64,000 bases of DNA, from assembly GCA_963816985.1 (NCBI GenBank), contig CAWFMF010000004.1, positions 620,001 through 684,000 of the forward strand, read 5' to 3'. Positions within the stretch are counted from its first letter, which is position 1. Each line of letters starts with the position of its first letter. The position numbers were made by a program, and so were the translations under genes. Below, piece by piece: positions 35,430-43,331 of the stretch. The notes beneath the pieces were generated by a model that ran no database searches, was not told where the DNA came from, and was given only the letters and a program-made list of their open reading frames with translations. This DNA is from JAIVJM01 sp963816985. GTDB lineage: Bacteria > Acidobacteriota > Blastocatellia > Pyrinomonadales > Pyrinomonadaceae.

Positions 35430-37624
35430 CACGCAAAGGGGGCGCGGGCAAAGGCCCGTCGAAGCGCGTCACGCCGCCCCCGAAAAAATCTCCGGCTAAG
35501 GCTCCGCGCACTTCCAAAACGGCCCGCAAGCACTCACGCACACCACAGACGACGCGAAAGACTCCCCCCTCCACGCAGACCGAACTCCCCGCAGATTTCC
35601 CCGGCACTCGTTACCTCTTCTTCGGCGGCAAGGGAGGCGTCGGCAAGACGACGACCGCCGCCGCCGCCGCGCTCCTCCTCCTCGACTCTGCCGCCGAGGG
35701 CGAGCGCGTCCTCCTCTTCTCCACAGACCCCGCGCACTCGCTCTCCGACAGCCTCGGCGTCGAAGTCGGCGACCGCCTCGTCGAAGTCGCGCGGCGCGGT
35801 CGTGAGACGGAGGAAGAGACGCCGCGCCTCTACGCGCGCGAGATGGACGCGACGCGCGCGCTCGAAGAGTTCAAGGCGAAGCACCACGCCGTGCTCAAGG
35901 AGATCGCCGACCGCGGCACGATGCTCGACGAGGCCGACATAGACGACCTGCTCTCGCTCTCTCTGCCCGGCATGGACGAGGTGATGTCGCTCTTCGAGCT
36001 GAGCGAGATTGAACGCGCCGGAGACTTCGCGCGCGTCGTCGTGGACACCGCGCCGTCGGGCCACACCTCAAGGATGCTGCGGCTGCCCGAAGTCTTCGCG
36101 CGCTGGATAGCCGCGCTCGACCTGATGTCCGAGAAGCACCGCTACATGGTCGCGCAGTTCGCGCGCGGGAGACGCCGGGGCGGGGCCGACGAAGTGGAAC
36201 TCTTCCTGCGCGAGCTGACCGAGCGCGTCAGCGCCGTCCGCGCCATGCTCTTCGACGCGGCCCGCGCCTCCTTCACGCTCGTCACCATCCCCGAAGCGAT
36301 GGCCGTCGAAGAGAGCATCCGCTACCAACGGACGCTCGTCGAAGCCGGGGTCAACGTCACCGACCTCGTCGTCAACCGCGTCGAACGCGCGCACGACCGC
36401 TGCCCCTTCTGTCTCTCTCGCGCGCGGATGCAAGCGCCGTGGCTCAAGGCGCTCGCGAAAGAGTTCAAGCACCTCCGCGCACGCCGCGTCCCGCTCTTCT
36501 CCGAAGAGGTGCGCGGCCCCGAAGCCTTGCGCTGCTTCGCGCAAGCAGTCTGGGGCGGAGAAGAAGCAAGGACAAAGGGCGAAGGCGGAATGACGAAAGG
36601 AAGAGATTTGAAGTCTCAAGTCTCAAATCCGAAATCTCGACCGGCGACACCTTCATCATCATCTTCGCCGTCGAGTTTTAGTCTCGACGCGCGGCAGTTG
36701 TTCGTCTTCGGCGGGAAGGGCGGCGTGGGGAAGACGACGGCGGCGGCGGCGGCGGCGTTCAGGCTCGCCGAGAGCGATAAGAAGGCGCGAGTGCTCGTCT
36801 TCTCGACCGACCCGGCTCATTCGCTCTCGGACAGCTTCGGCGAGGAAGTGGGTGAGTTGAAGCGCGGCGTCGCCGGAGTCCGCAACCTCGACGCGAAGGA
36901 GATTGACCCGGCGGCGAGGTTCGAGGAGTTGAAGGCGCGTTACCGCGCGTGGACGGACGAGCTGTTCGAGTCCTTGACGGGCGGCTCGCGTTGGGAGGTG
37001 CAGTTCGACCGCGAGGCGATGCGCGAGCTGGTCGCGCTCGCGCCGCCGGGGATTGATGAAATCGCCGCCCTCTCGACCGTCAGCGACCTGCTCGAAGAAG
37101 GCACGTACACGACCATCGTCCTCGACACCGCGCCGACCGGACACCTCCTGCGCTTCCTCGAACTGCCGCAGGTCGCGCTCTCTTGGGTGCGGACTTTCAT
37201 CAAGCTCCTCTTGAAGTACAAGAACGTGGTACGCTGGAGCGGCGTGGCCGAAGAGCTGGTCGCGCTCTCGAAGAGCATCAAGCGCGTGGCGTCTCTGCTG
37301 ACCGGCGCGGAGAATTGCGAGTTCGTCGGCGTCGCCATTCCGGAACGGATGAGCCTCGAAGAGACGGCGCGGATGGCCGAGAGCCTCAAGCGTCTGGACA
37401 TTCCAATGAGCCGCCTTCTCATCAACAACGTCTCGACGGAAGAGGCGGCCCGCGCGTGTGAGTTCTGCGCCGCGCGCCGCCGCGCGCAGGGCGAAGTCAT
37501 CGGCGAGTTCCGCCGACGCTTCGCGCGCGGCGTGGAGATTTTCGTCGCGCCGCAGCAGGCGGGCGAAATCAACGGGCGCGAGCGGCTGCGCGAGCATTTT
37601 CAGAACTGGCGTCAACTGGACTGA
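35426..37624 (+). CDS. Double ArsA/Get3-type ATPase in gas vesicle cluster
   Basis: 732 residues, probably from the TTG at 35426 that overlaps the GvpG stop; no better ATG exists upstream of the first domain. A basic Lys/Thr/Pro-rich tail (1-55) precedes two ArsA/Get3 ATPase halves. Each has a deviant Walker A GGKGGVGKTT (67-76 and 429-438), FSTDPAHSLSDS, a switch II DTAPSGHT or DTAPTGHL, and a CxxC pair (CPFC 326-329, CEFC 678-681) where Get3 binds zinc at its dimer face. A low-complexity linker (about 375-420) partly encoded by a heptad repeat joins them. Family members move tail-anchored proteins or metalloids. Here it may handle hydrophobic GvpA in an energy-dependent assembly step (inference). 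Confidence 0.85.
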   Translation: MTRKGGAGKGPSKRVTPPPKKSPAKAPRTSKTARKHSRTPQTTRKTPPSTQTELPADFPGTRYLFFGGKGGVGKTTTAAAAALLLLDSAAEGERVLLFSTDPAHSLSDSLGVEVGDRLVEVARRGRETEEETPRLYAREMDATRALEEFKAKHHAVLKEIADRGTMLDEADIDDLLSLSLPGMDEVMSLFELSEIERAGDFARVVVDTAPSGHTSRMLRLPEVFARWIAALDLMSEKHRYMVAQFARGRRRGGADEVELFLRELTERVSAVRAMLFDAARASFTLVTIPEAMAVEESIRYQRTLVEAGVNVTDLVVNRVERAHDRCPFCLSRARMQAPWLKALAKEFKHLRARRVPLFSEEVRGPEALRCFAQAVWGGEEARTKGEGGMTKGRDLKSQVSNPKSRPATPSSSSSPSSFSLDARQLFVFGGKGGVGKTTAAAAAAFRLAESDKKARVLVFSTDPAHSLSDSFGEEVGELKRGVAGVRNLDAKEIDPAARFEELKARYRAWTDELFESLTGGSRWEVQFDREAMRELVALAPPGIDEIAALSTVSDLLEEGTYTTIVLDTAPTGHLLRFLELPQVALSWVRTFIKLLLKYKNVVRWSGVAEELVALSKSIKRVASLLTGAENCEFVGVAIPERMSLEETARMAESLKRLDIPMSRLLINNVSTEEAARACEFCAARRRAQGEVIGEFRRRFARGVEIFVAPQQAGEINGRERLREHFQNWRQLD
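36606..36639. repeat. Heptad repeat inside the ArsA-like coding sequence
   Basis: AGTCTCA, AGTCTCA, AATCCGA, AATCTCG read as tandem degenerate heptads. In frame they encode KSQVSNPKSR in the linker between the two ATPase halves. It is the only heptad array found wholly inside a gene and it has no facing arm. Confidence 0.7.
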
Positions 37625-37656
37625 AGCACACAAAAACGAGTGAGAGCGCTGCACGG

Positions 37657-38532
37657 ATGAGCGAGGGAGAGTCAAAAAAGAGTTCGCGCGGCGGAGAGGG
37701 CGAAGGGCTTGCGCTGTACGTCTACTGCGTCGGCGCGCGCGACGCGCTCGCGCGCGTGTTCGGGGGCGAGTTGCCCTCGGCGATTGAAAACTCCGAGCGA
37801 CTTGAGTTGCTGACGGCGGGCGAGCTGGCGGCGGTGGCGAGCGCCGTGCCGCTCTCGGACTACAGCGAAGAAGCTTTGATGTCGAGGCTCGAAGACGCCT
37901 CCTGGACGGCGGTGCGCGCGCTCAGGCACGAGGCCGTCGTCGAGCACTTCGCGCGGCGGGCGAGCGTCGCGCCCTTGCGCTTCGGGACGATTTACTTAAA
38001 GCGCGAGTCGGTCGGGCGGATGCTCGAAGAGCGCGGCGAAGAGCTGCGGCGCGTCGTCGCGCGGCTCGAAGGGCGTGAGGAGTGGGGCGTCAACGTCTAC
38101 GTTGAGCGCGCGAAGATGAAGGCCGAGGTGACTCGCCTCAGCCCGCGCCTGCGAGAGATGTCGGAGCGCGCCGACGCGTCCGCGCCCGGACAGGCTTATC
38201 TTTTGCGCAAAAAAATTGAAGCGCTACGCGACGATGAGACGCGCGCCGAGACAAAGCTCATCCTAGCCCGGATGGAGGGCGGGCTCGCCGCCGCGAGCGT
38301 GGGCACGGCCCGCCTTCGTGTGCTCAAAGATGAGGCCAACGAACTCGGCGAACTGGCGGCGAAGTTCGCCTTCCTCGTCGCGCGCGATGGTTTCGAGGAG
38401 TTCCGCGTGCAGGCGGAAAGCCTCGCCGAGATTTACGCGCCGCTCGGCTTCCGCATGGAGTTGACCGGCCCGTGGCCGGCATATAACTTTGCGAGTGACG
38501 ACGAGAGTTTTGAAGGGGTCAAAGGAGAATAG
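37657..38532 (+). CDS. gvpF/L: Gas vesicle protein GvpF/GvpL family (second copy)
   Basis: 291 residues. The start ALYVYCVGARDALARVFGG and VAPLRFGTIYLKRESV fit the family, and the signature near the end reads LTGPWPAYNFASDD. It is longer than the other two copies owing to a Ser/Gly/Glu-rich N-terminus (SEGESKKSSRGGEGE) and an internal helix RAETKLILARMEGGLAAASV. It lies 32 bp after the ArsA-like gene and is probably co-transcribed. Three GvpF/L copies in one cluster is within the known range, and each may have a different partner. Confidence 0.92.
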   Translation: MSEGESKKSSRGGEGEGLALYVYCVGARDALARVFGGELPSAIENSERLELLTAGELAAVASAVPLSDYSEEALMSRLEDASWTAVRALRHEAVVEHFARRASVAPLRFGTIYLKRESVGRMLEERGEELRRVVARLEGREEWGVNVYVERAKMKAEVTRLSPRLREMSERADASAPGQAYLLRKKIEALRDDETRAETKLILARMEGGLAAASVGTARLRVLKDEANELGELAAKFAFLVARDGFEEFRVQAESLAEIYAPLGFRMELTGPWPAYNFASDDESFEGVKGE

Positions 38533-38589
38533 CTGTCTCCCCTTTGACCCGTTTCCCCTCTTCCCCTTTTAACCTCCTCTTGAATCTTT

Positions 38590-38865
38590 ATGGCTGACGA
38601 AGTTTTCGAGCTTGGAGAGGAAGACGAGTTGTCTCTGTTGGAGACGCTCGACCACGTGCTCGACCGCGGGCTGGTGATCGCGGGCGAGGTGACGATTGCC
38701 GTGGCCGACATAGACCTCGTGTATATCGGACTGAATCTCCTGCTCGGCTCGGTCGAGTCGGTCAACAAGGTTCTGGCGGGGCGCGAGGGGCCTTTGGAGA
38801 TTGTGCGCGGGCGCGTCCTCCCCGGCGCGGCGGAAGGCGGCGGCGGGCCGGACGAAGCGGGATGA
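38590..38865 (+). CDS. GvpJ/GvpS-like minor gas vesicle structural protein
   Basis: 91 residues of the GvpA/J/M superfamily: SLLETLDHVLDRGLVIAGEV followed by TIAVADIDLVYIGLNLLLGS. The 'GEVTIAVADIDL' segment resembles GvpJ/S more than GvpA ('DAWVRISLVGIDL' here at 40755). It ends with a Gly/Pro-rich tail (GAAEGGGGPDEAG). Such paralogs are thought to act in nucleation or capping of the shell. The stop overlaps the ATG of the next GvpF/L gene by four bases (ATGA), so the two are translationally coupled. Confidence 0.88.
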   Translation: MADEVFELGEEDELSLLETLDHVLDRGLVIAGEVTIAVADIDLVYIGLNLLLGSVESVNKVLAGREGPLEIVRGRVLPGAAEGGGGPDEAG

Positions 38866-39587
38866 GCCGTTGGTATGTCTACTGTCTCGGCGACGAGGTC
38901 GCGCCTGAGATGATTGAGGGCGCGCAGGGCTTGAGCGGCGCGCCTCTGAGTCTCGTCGGGCGGGGCGACATTCTGGCGGTCGTCAGCGCGTTCGGGTCGG
39001 AGCGCGTATCGGTCACGCCGGAGAACGCGCTCACGCACAACCGGGTCAACGCCGCTCTGCTGGCGCGCTCGACGCCGCTCCCTTTTCGTTTCGGGACGCT
39101 CGTCGAAGAGGCGCGCCTGCTCGACTTCATCGAGTCGCGCGAAAGCGCTCTGCGCGAGGCTTTGGGGCGCGTGCGCGGGGCGGTCGAGATGAGCGTCAAA
39201 ATCATTTGGGATTTGGAGACGGTCAGGCGCGAGGCCGAGGGGCCGGGGCCTTCGGAGGACGCGGCGGCGACGACGGCGGAGGGCAGCGGGACGGCCTTTC
39301 TCCGGGCGAAGCGGCGGGAGATTCTGGGCGGCGAGGCCGTGCGTGCGCGCGCCGAGGCGCTGGCCGAATGGTTCGGCGGCGAGGTGTCGGATTTGGCGCG
39401 CGAGTCGCGCGTGGACGTGAACCCTTCGGGGGCGCTCGTCGTGCGCGCGGCTCATCTGGTCGGGCGCGAGCGCGTCGAGGAATACAGGGCGCGCGTCCAA
39501 AGCCTCGGCGAAGCGCGCGCCGGGAGCCTCCGGTTTTTGACGAGCGGGCCGTGGCCCCCTTACAGTTTCGGCGACGTGCGCCCGTGA
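38862..39587 (+). CDS. gvpF/L: Gas vesicle protein GvpF/GvpL family (third copy)
   Basis: 241 residues. It begins with SRWYVYCLGDEVAPEMIEG, has TPLPFRFGTLVEEARLLDF in the first half and ends LTSGPWPPYSFGDVRP, the family hallmark. It is the shortest of the three copies and overlaps the preceding GvpJ-like gene by four bases, which suggests that the two gene products are made together. An acidic Gly/Ser-rich stretch (about 125-145) separates its two halves. Confidence 0.92.
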   Translation: MSRWYVYCLGDEVAPEMIEGAQGLSGAPLSLVGRGDILAVVSAFGSERVSVTPENALTHNRVNAALLARSTPLPFRFGTLVEEARLLDFIESRESALREALGRVRGAVEMSVKIIWDLETVRREAEGPGPSEDAAATTAEGSGTAFLRAKRREILGGEAVRARAEALAEWFGGEVSDLARESRVDVNPSGALVVRAAHLVGRERVEEYRARVQSLGEARAGSLRFLTSGPWPPYSFGDVRP

Positions 39588-39644
39588 CGCCGCAAGCCCG
39601 CCGCGTAATGTTGTGGACACATCGGGACGGACAAGGTACTCTTT

Positions 39645-40013
39645 GTGAAGCATCCCCCAGATGAGCCTTTGAAGCCGGTCGAGCCGGAAATCGAGACCAC
39701 GCACGCGGGCGAATTCGTCGCCGAGTTGCGGCGCGTCGCCGACGCGCTCCCCGAACGCGTCAACATTGACGCGCAGTCGGTCGAGCAGGGCTTGGCGAAA
39801 CTCGTCCTGACCCTCATCGAGCTTATCCGGAGGCTCCTTGAGAAGCAGGCCATCCGGCGCATGGAGGGCGAGGGACTGACGCCCGCACAGGTCGAGGAAC
39901 TGGGGCTCGCTTTGATGAAGCTGGAAGCGAAGATGCAGGAGTTGAAAGGGCAGTTCGGGCTGGAGGATGAAGACCTCAACCTCGACTTAGGCCCGATTGG
40001 CCGTTTGATTTAA
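39645..40013 (+). CDS. gvpK: Gas vesicle protein GvpK
   Basis: 122 residues from a GTG at 39645 with AAGG about 8 nt upstream. The central pattern NIDAQSVEQGLAKLVLTLIE followed by LIRRLLEKQAIRRMEGEGLT and EELGLALMKLEAKMQELK is that of GvpK, an essential accessory protein in many gas vesicle clusters. The family length (about 100-120) agrees. A 57-bp gap separates it from the GvpF/L gene before it, and a 134-bp gap with nested heptad repeats separates it from the GvpJ-like gene after it. Confidence 0.92.
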   Translation: MKHPPDEPLKPVEPEIETTHAGEFVAELRRVADALPERVNIDAQSVEQGLAKLVLTLIELIRRLLEKQAIRRMEGEGLTPAQVEELGLALMKLEAKMQELKGQFGLEDEDLNLDLGPIGRLI

Positions 40014-40017
40014 GAGC

Positions 40018-40130
40018 GGTTAGCTATGAGCTGTCAGCTTTTAGCTCCCGAAGATTTCAAATTTGAGTTTGGGATTTGAGGTTTCAAATCTTTAGAGGCT
40101 GACAGCTAAAAGCTAACAGCTCATAGCTCC
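40018..40130. repeat. Double nested inverted heptad repeat between gvpK and a GvpJ-like gene
   Basis: Outer arms use the AGCTNNN word: AGCTATG, AGCTGTC, AGCTTTT, AGCTCCC (from about 40018) against AGCTGAC, AGCTAAA, AGCTAAC, AGCTCAT, AGCTCC (to about 40130). Inner arms use ATTTCAAATTTGAG and ATTTGAGGTTTCAAATCT. So two repeat words are nested in one hairpin. Confidence 0.85.
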
Positions 40131-40147
40131 AAAGGAGACGAAGCGAG

Positions 40148-40570
40148 TTGTCAAGCGACCGAACAAGTCTCATCTCGTCGCGCCCGCCGGGTCTGGTGGA
40201 CGTGCTCGACCGGATTCTCGACAAGGGGCTGGTCATCGCGGGCGACATCAAAGTGTCGCTGGCGAATGTCGAGCTGTTGACGCTCCAGATTCGGCTGCTC
40301 GTCTGCTCGATAGACAAGGCTGAGCAGATCGGGCTCAACTGGTGGCGCTACGACTCGAACCTGACGACGCGCGCCGCCGTCGCCGAGGCCGAGAACACCG
40401 AACTGCGCGAGCGCGTGGCCGCTTTGGAGCGCGAACTCGGACAACTGAGCGCGCCGCCCCGCGAGGTCGAAACGGCTGCCGCGCGCGGCGGCTCGAAATC
40501 ACGCGCCGCAACGTCGAAGCGCGGCGCGGGCGGCGCGACGGCGCGTGGCAGGAAGCGTCCACCGCCCTAA
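40148..40570 (+). CDS. GvpJ-like minor gas vesicle protein with basic C-terminal tail
   Basis: 140 residues from a TTG at 40148, with GGAG about 10 nt upstream. The GvpA/J core is PPGLVDVLDRILDKGLVIAG followed by DIKVSLANVELLTLQIRLLV. It then extends into a short coiled segment (AVAEAENTELRERVAALERE) and a Lys/Arg/Ala-rich tail (SKSRAATSKRGAGGATARGR) not present in GvpA. It is probably a minor shell or nucleation protein; the tail may bind a negatively charged partner (inference). It lies between GvpK and GvpA. Confidence 0.88.
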   Translation: MSSDRTSLISSRPPGLVDVLDRILDKGLVIAGDIKVSLANVELLTLQIRLLVCSIDKAEQIGLNWWRYDSNLTTRAAVAEAENTELRERVAALERELGQLSAPPREVETAAARGGSKSRAATSKRGAGGATARGRKRPPP

Positions 40571-40754
40571 GGCGCGGTAGACGTAACGGCCCGCGCGACG
40601 CTTAGGCCAAGCGAAACCGAAAGCCCCTCGCACGCATTTTAAGAGTAGAGGAAAGACCGGAGCCGCCCCGCCCCCGCAGCACGATTGAGAGCAGTAACGA
40701 CGGCGGCGCGAAGTTTCGACTCATTCCGAGAGAGAGAGAGAGGAATCAAACCAC

Positions 40755-41045
40755 ATGGCAGTTGAAAGAGCCCCGGGCGGCACCAGTCTGATTGATGTTC
40801 TCGACCGCGTGCTGGACAAAGGCATCGTCATTGATGCATGGGTTCGCATCTCGCTCGTTGGCATTGACCTCATCACGGTCGAGGCGCGCGTCGTCGTCGC
40901 CTCGATTGACACGTACCTCAAGTATGCCGAGGCCATCGGCCTGACCTCCGGCGTCTCGCGCCCCGCGATTGGGCCGGCCCCGGCAGAGCCGCTCGCCGAC
41001 GACACGCCCCGCCGCCGCGTCCCGCTCGACGTGGAGAGACAGTAG
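40755..41045 (+). CDS. gvpA: Major gas vesicle shell protein GvpA
   Basis: 96 residues. It carries the highly conserved GvpA core SLIDVLDRVLDKGIVIDAWV, RISLVGIDLITVEARVVVAS and DTYLKYAEAIGLTSG. GvpA self-assembles into the ribs of the vesicle wall. The C-terminus is longer than in the shortest GvpA (APAEPLADDTPRRRVPLDVE), which is common outside cyanobacteria. It is the last gene of the cluster, after a 184-bp gap with a GA-rich run (about 40729-40743) that probably contains its ribosome site and perhaps its own promoter. An inverted heptad repeat separates it from the kinase gene. Confidence 0.95.
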   Translation: MAVERAPGGTSLIDVLDRVLDKGIVIDAWVRISLVGIDLITVEARVVVASIDTYLKYAEAIGLTSGVSRPAIGPAPAEPLADDTPRRRVPLDVERQ

Positions 41046-41046
41046 A

Positions 41047-41147
41047 CGGTTTTCAGTTTTCAGTTTTCAGCAGGAACGGTTGGAAGAAGCCGACGGCCTT
41101 TCGCCCCTGCTCAGAACTGAAAACTAAAAACTGAAAACTGAAAACTG
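41047..41147. repeat. Inverted heptad-repeat hairpin between gvpA and the kinase gene (TTTTCAG word)
   Basis: TTTTCAG repeats three times at 41049-41070 and faces CTGAAAACTAAAAACTGAAA and further copies to 41147. The right arm ends 4 bp before the ATG of the kinase gene, so this start has no separate ribosome site in view. Confidence 0.85.
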
Positions 41148-41150
41148 GCA

Positions 41151-43331
41151 ATGGACAACCGTCTCACCGAGCCCGCGGCCACGCTCGACGCCTTCGCCGG
41201 AAGCGCGACGAGCCAGCTGCCGCTCCACCAGTACGAGTTCCTCTTCGAGATGACGACGCAGCTCCTCGCGGCGCAGAAGCTCGAAGAGCAGATGTCGCTC
41301 GTGCTCGACACCGTGACGACGGGACTCGGCTACCAGCAGGCGGCCATCGCCCTGATAGACAAGCATCAGGGCCTGCTCAAGATGCGGATGGCCGCGGGCT
41401 TCGAGGACGACGAGGCGGTCGGCGCGCTGGAGCTGTCGCTCGACTCCAACGCGCCGCAGGTGAAGGTCGTGCATGACGGGCGGCCCGCGTGGGTCGAGCG
41501 GGAGACGGGCGAGGGGGTGGCCCCGAACGCTTTCCTCGAACAGACGGGAAGCCGCGCCGACGTGCTCTCGCTGCCGCTCTTCGGCGGGCAGCCCTCGTCC
41601 GCTGCCGATGAATTCGCGCGACGCCCCTACGACGAAGAGAAATACTGGATGCCGCAGGCGCTCTGCATGGGCGCGCTCTACGTCGGCGCGCGCAAGGCGG
41701 AGATGGACGAGACGCAGCTCAGCCTGCTCGCGCGCTTCGCCGACCGCGTCGGCGTCATCCTCGCCAACACCGTCAAGATCGAGCGGCTGAATTCGACCGT
41801 CCGCAAGTTGCAGCGCGAGCGGCAGTGGGTCGAGTCCATCATGAAGTCGGTGGCCGACCCCATCGTGCTCACCAACATGGACAACGAAATCCTCCTCCAG
41901 AACCGCCGCGCCGAGGAGTTGTTCAGCGACCTCAAGGACGCGAGCGAGGGCAAGCGGCGCGCGCTGGAGATGAACGACCTGCTGTTCTCGGCCTACCTTT
42001 CGAGCGCGGCGGTCGCCTCGAAGGAGATCGTAGGCCGTGACCTCACGCTGGTTGACCCGCTCGAAGGGTGGGACATCCACTTCGAGGTCATCTCGACCCC
42101 GGCCCTGAACGCGCGCGGCGAGCGCATCGGCATGGTCTCCATCTTCCGCGACGTGACCGACCTCCGCCGCGCCAACGAGGAACTCGCACGCAACTTCGGG
42201 CTCCTGCAACAGGCCGAGTCCGAGGCGCGGCGCGAGCGCGACCGCCTCGACCTCATCATCGAGCACGTCGGCCACCCCATCGCCGTCTGCGACACGAGCG
42301 GCAAGTTCATCCTCTTCAACGAGCGCGCCGAGCGGCTCTTTCAGGAAGCCACGGGGCAGTCGCCGCGCGCCGCCCGCGCCGTCTCGGCCAACTCGGTCAA
42401 GCTCACCTCTTTCATCTCCGCTTTGGCGTCCGAGACGGGCACGGGCCGTCAGGCCGAGATTGAACTGATAGACCCGGAGACGGGCGTCGGCCTCCCGATG
42501 GAGATTACGTCCGCCGAAGTTACAGACCCGAACGGGCAGGTGACGGCGGTCGTCTCGATCCTCCACGACCTTTCGGAAATCAGAGAGCTTGAGCGCCGCC
42601 GCGTCGAGCAGCAGCTCTTCGAGTCGGAGAAGCTGGCGGCGGTCGGTCGCCTCGCCGCTTCCATCGCGCACGAGGTCAACAACCCCTTGGAGGCCATCAA
42701 GAACTCGCTCTATCTTCTGACTACAAATAGGAGCGTCGAGCAGAACGCGAAGTTCCTTGACGTGGCGCGCAAGGAGACCGAGCGCGTCTCGCACATCATC
42801 CGCCAGATGCTCGGCTTCGCCCGCCGCTCCGGCGAGGTCGAGTGGATTAACGTCAACCAGCTTTTAGAGGAGACGCTCATCCTCATCGAGAAGAAGCTCC
42901 GCCAGTCGCGCGTCCACATCGTGCGCGAGTTAGACCCCGCGCTCCCGGCGGTGCGCGCGCGCGCCGACCAGCTCCGGCAGGTCTTCCTGAATCTCCTCCT
43001 CAACGCGCAGCAGGCCATCGAGGGCGAGGGGCAGCTCAGGATTCGCACTTCGCGCTACGATCAGGCGTTGCAGCCGACCGTCTCCGTCCAAATCATTGAC
43101 ACGGGGCGCGGCATTGACGAGGCCGCGCTGGCGCGCATCTTCGAGCCGTTCTTCTCGACGCGCACTAAGGGCACGGGGCTCGGCCTCTGGGTCACGCAGG
43201 ACATCGTCCGCCACCACGGCGGGCGCATCGAGGTCACGAGCGCCGAGGGACGGGGCACGACCTTCAACGTCATCCTCCCCGTGGACTCGCCGACGCTCAC
43301 CGAAGCCGATGCCGGACAAGCCAAACAGTAA
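41151..43331 (+). CDS. GAF/PAS sensor histidine kinase
   Basis: 726 residues and no membrane helix. A GAF-like domain spans about 28-205 (FEMTTQLLAAQKLEEQMSLV onward). It is followed by PAS domains near 220-330 (VADPIVLTNMDNEILLQNRR) and 365-490 (VGHPIAVCDTSGKFILFNER). The phosphoacceptor box has SIAHEVNNPLEAIKNS with His507, and the ATPase domain has the N-box LLLNAQQAIEG, DTGRGID and TKGTGLGLWVTQDI. It is a soluble sensor of an unknown signal. It overlaps the REC-STAS gene by 23 bases and follows GvpA on the same strand, so control of the vesicles or a stress response is plausible but not shown. Confidence 0.9.
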   Translation: MDNRLTEPAATLDAFAGSATSQLPLHQYEFLFEMTTQLLAAQKLEEQMSLVLDTVTTGLGYQQAAIALIDKHQGLLKMRMAAGFEDDEAVGALELSLDSNAPQVKVVHDGRPAWVERETGEGVAPNAFLEQTGSRADVLSLPLFGGQPSSAADEFARRPYDEEKYWMPQALCMGALYVGARKAEMDETQLSLLARFADRVGVILANTVKIERLNSTVRKLQRERQWVESIMKSVADPIVLTNMDNEILLQNRRAEELFSDLKDASEGKRRALEMNDLLFSAYLSSAAVASKEIVGRDLTLVDPLEGWDIHFEVISTPALNARGERIGMVSIFRDVTDLRRANEELARNFGLLQQAESEARRERDRLDLIIEHVGHPIAVCDTSGKFILFNERAERLFQEATGQSPRAARAVSANSVKLTSFISALASETGTGRQAEIELIDPETGVGLPMEITSAEVTDPNGQVTAVVSILHDLSEIRELERRRVEQQLFESEKLAAVGRLAASIAHEVNNPLEAIKNSLYLLTTNRSVEQNAKFLDVARKETERVSHIIRQMLGFARRSGEVEWINVNQLLEETLILIEKKLRQSRVHIVRELDPALPAVRARADQLRQVFLNLLLNAQQAIEGEGQLRIRTSRYDQALQPTVSVQIIDTGRGIDEAALARIFEPFFSTRTKGTGLGLWVTQDIVRHHGGRIEVTSAEGRGTTFNVILPVDSPTLTEADAGQAKQ

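Noticed and set aside
35426..37624. Arsenite efflux ATPase (ArsA) as the function of the double ATPase
   Set aside because: No arsB, arsC, arsD or arsR gene is near, and the gene lies in a gas vesicle cluster coupled to gvpG. The fold is right, but an arsenic role is not supported by context.
41124..42794. Minus-strand open frame of 556 codons opposite the GAF/PAS kinase
   Set aside because: The kinase domains on the plus strand are unmistakable, and the opposite frame has only high-GC antisense composition.
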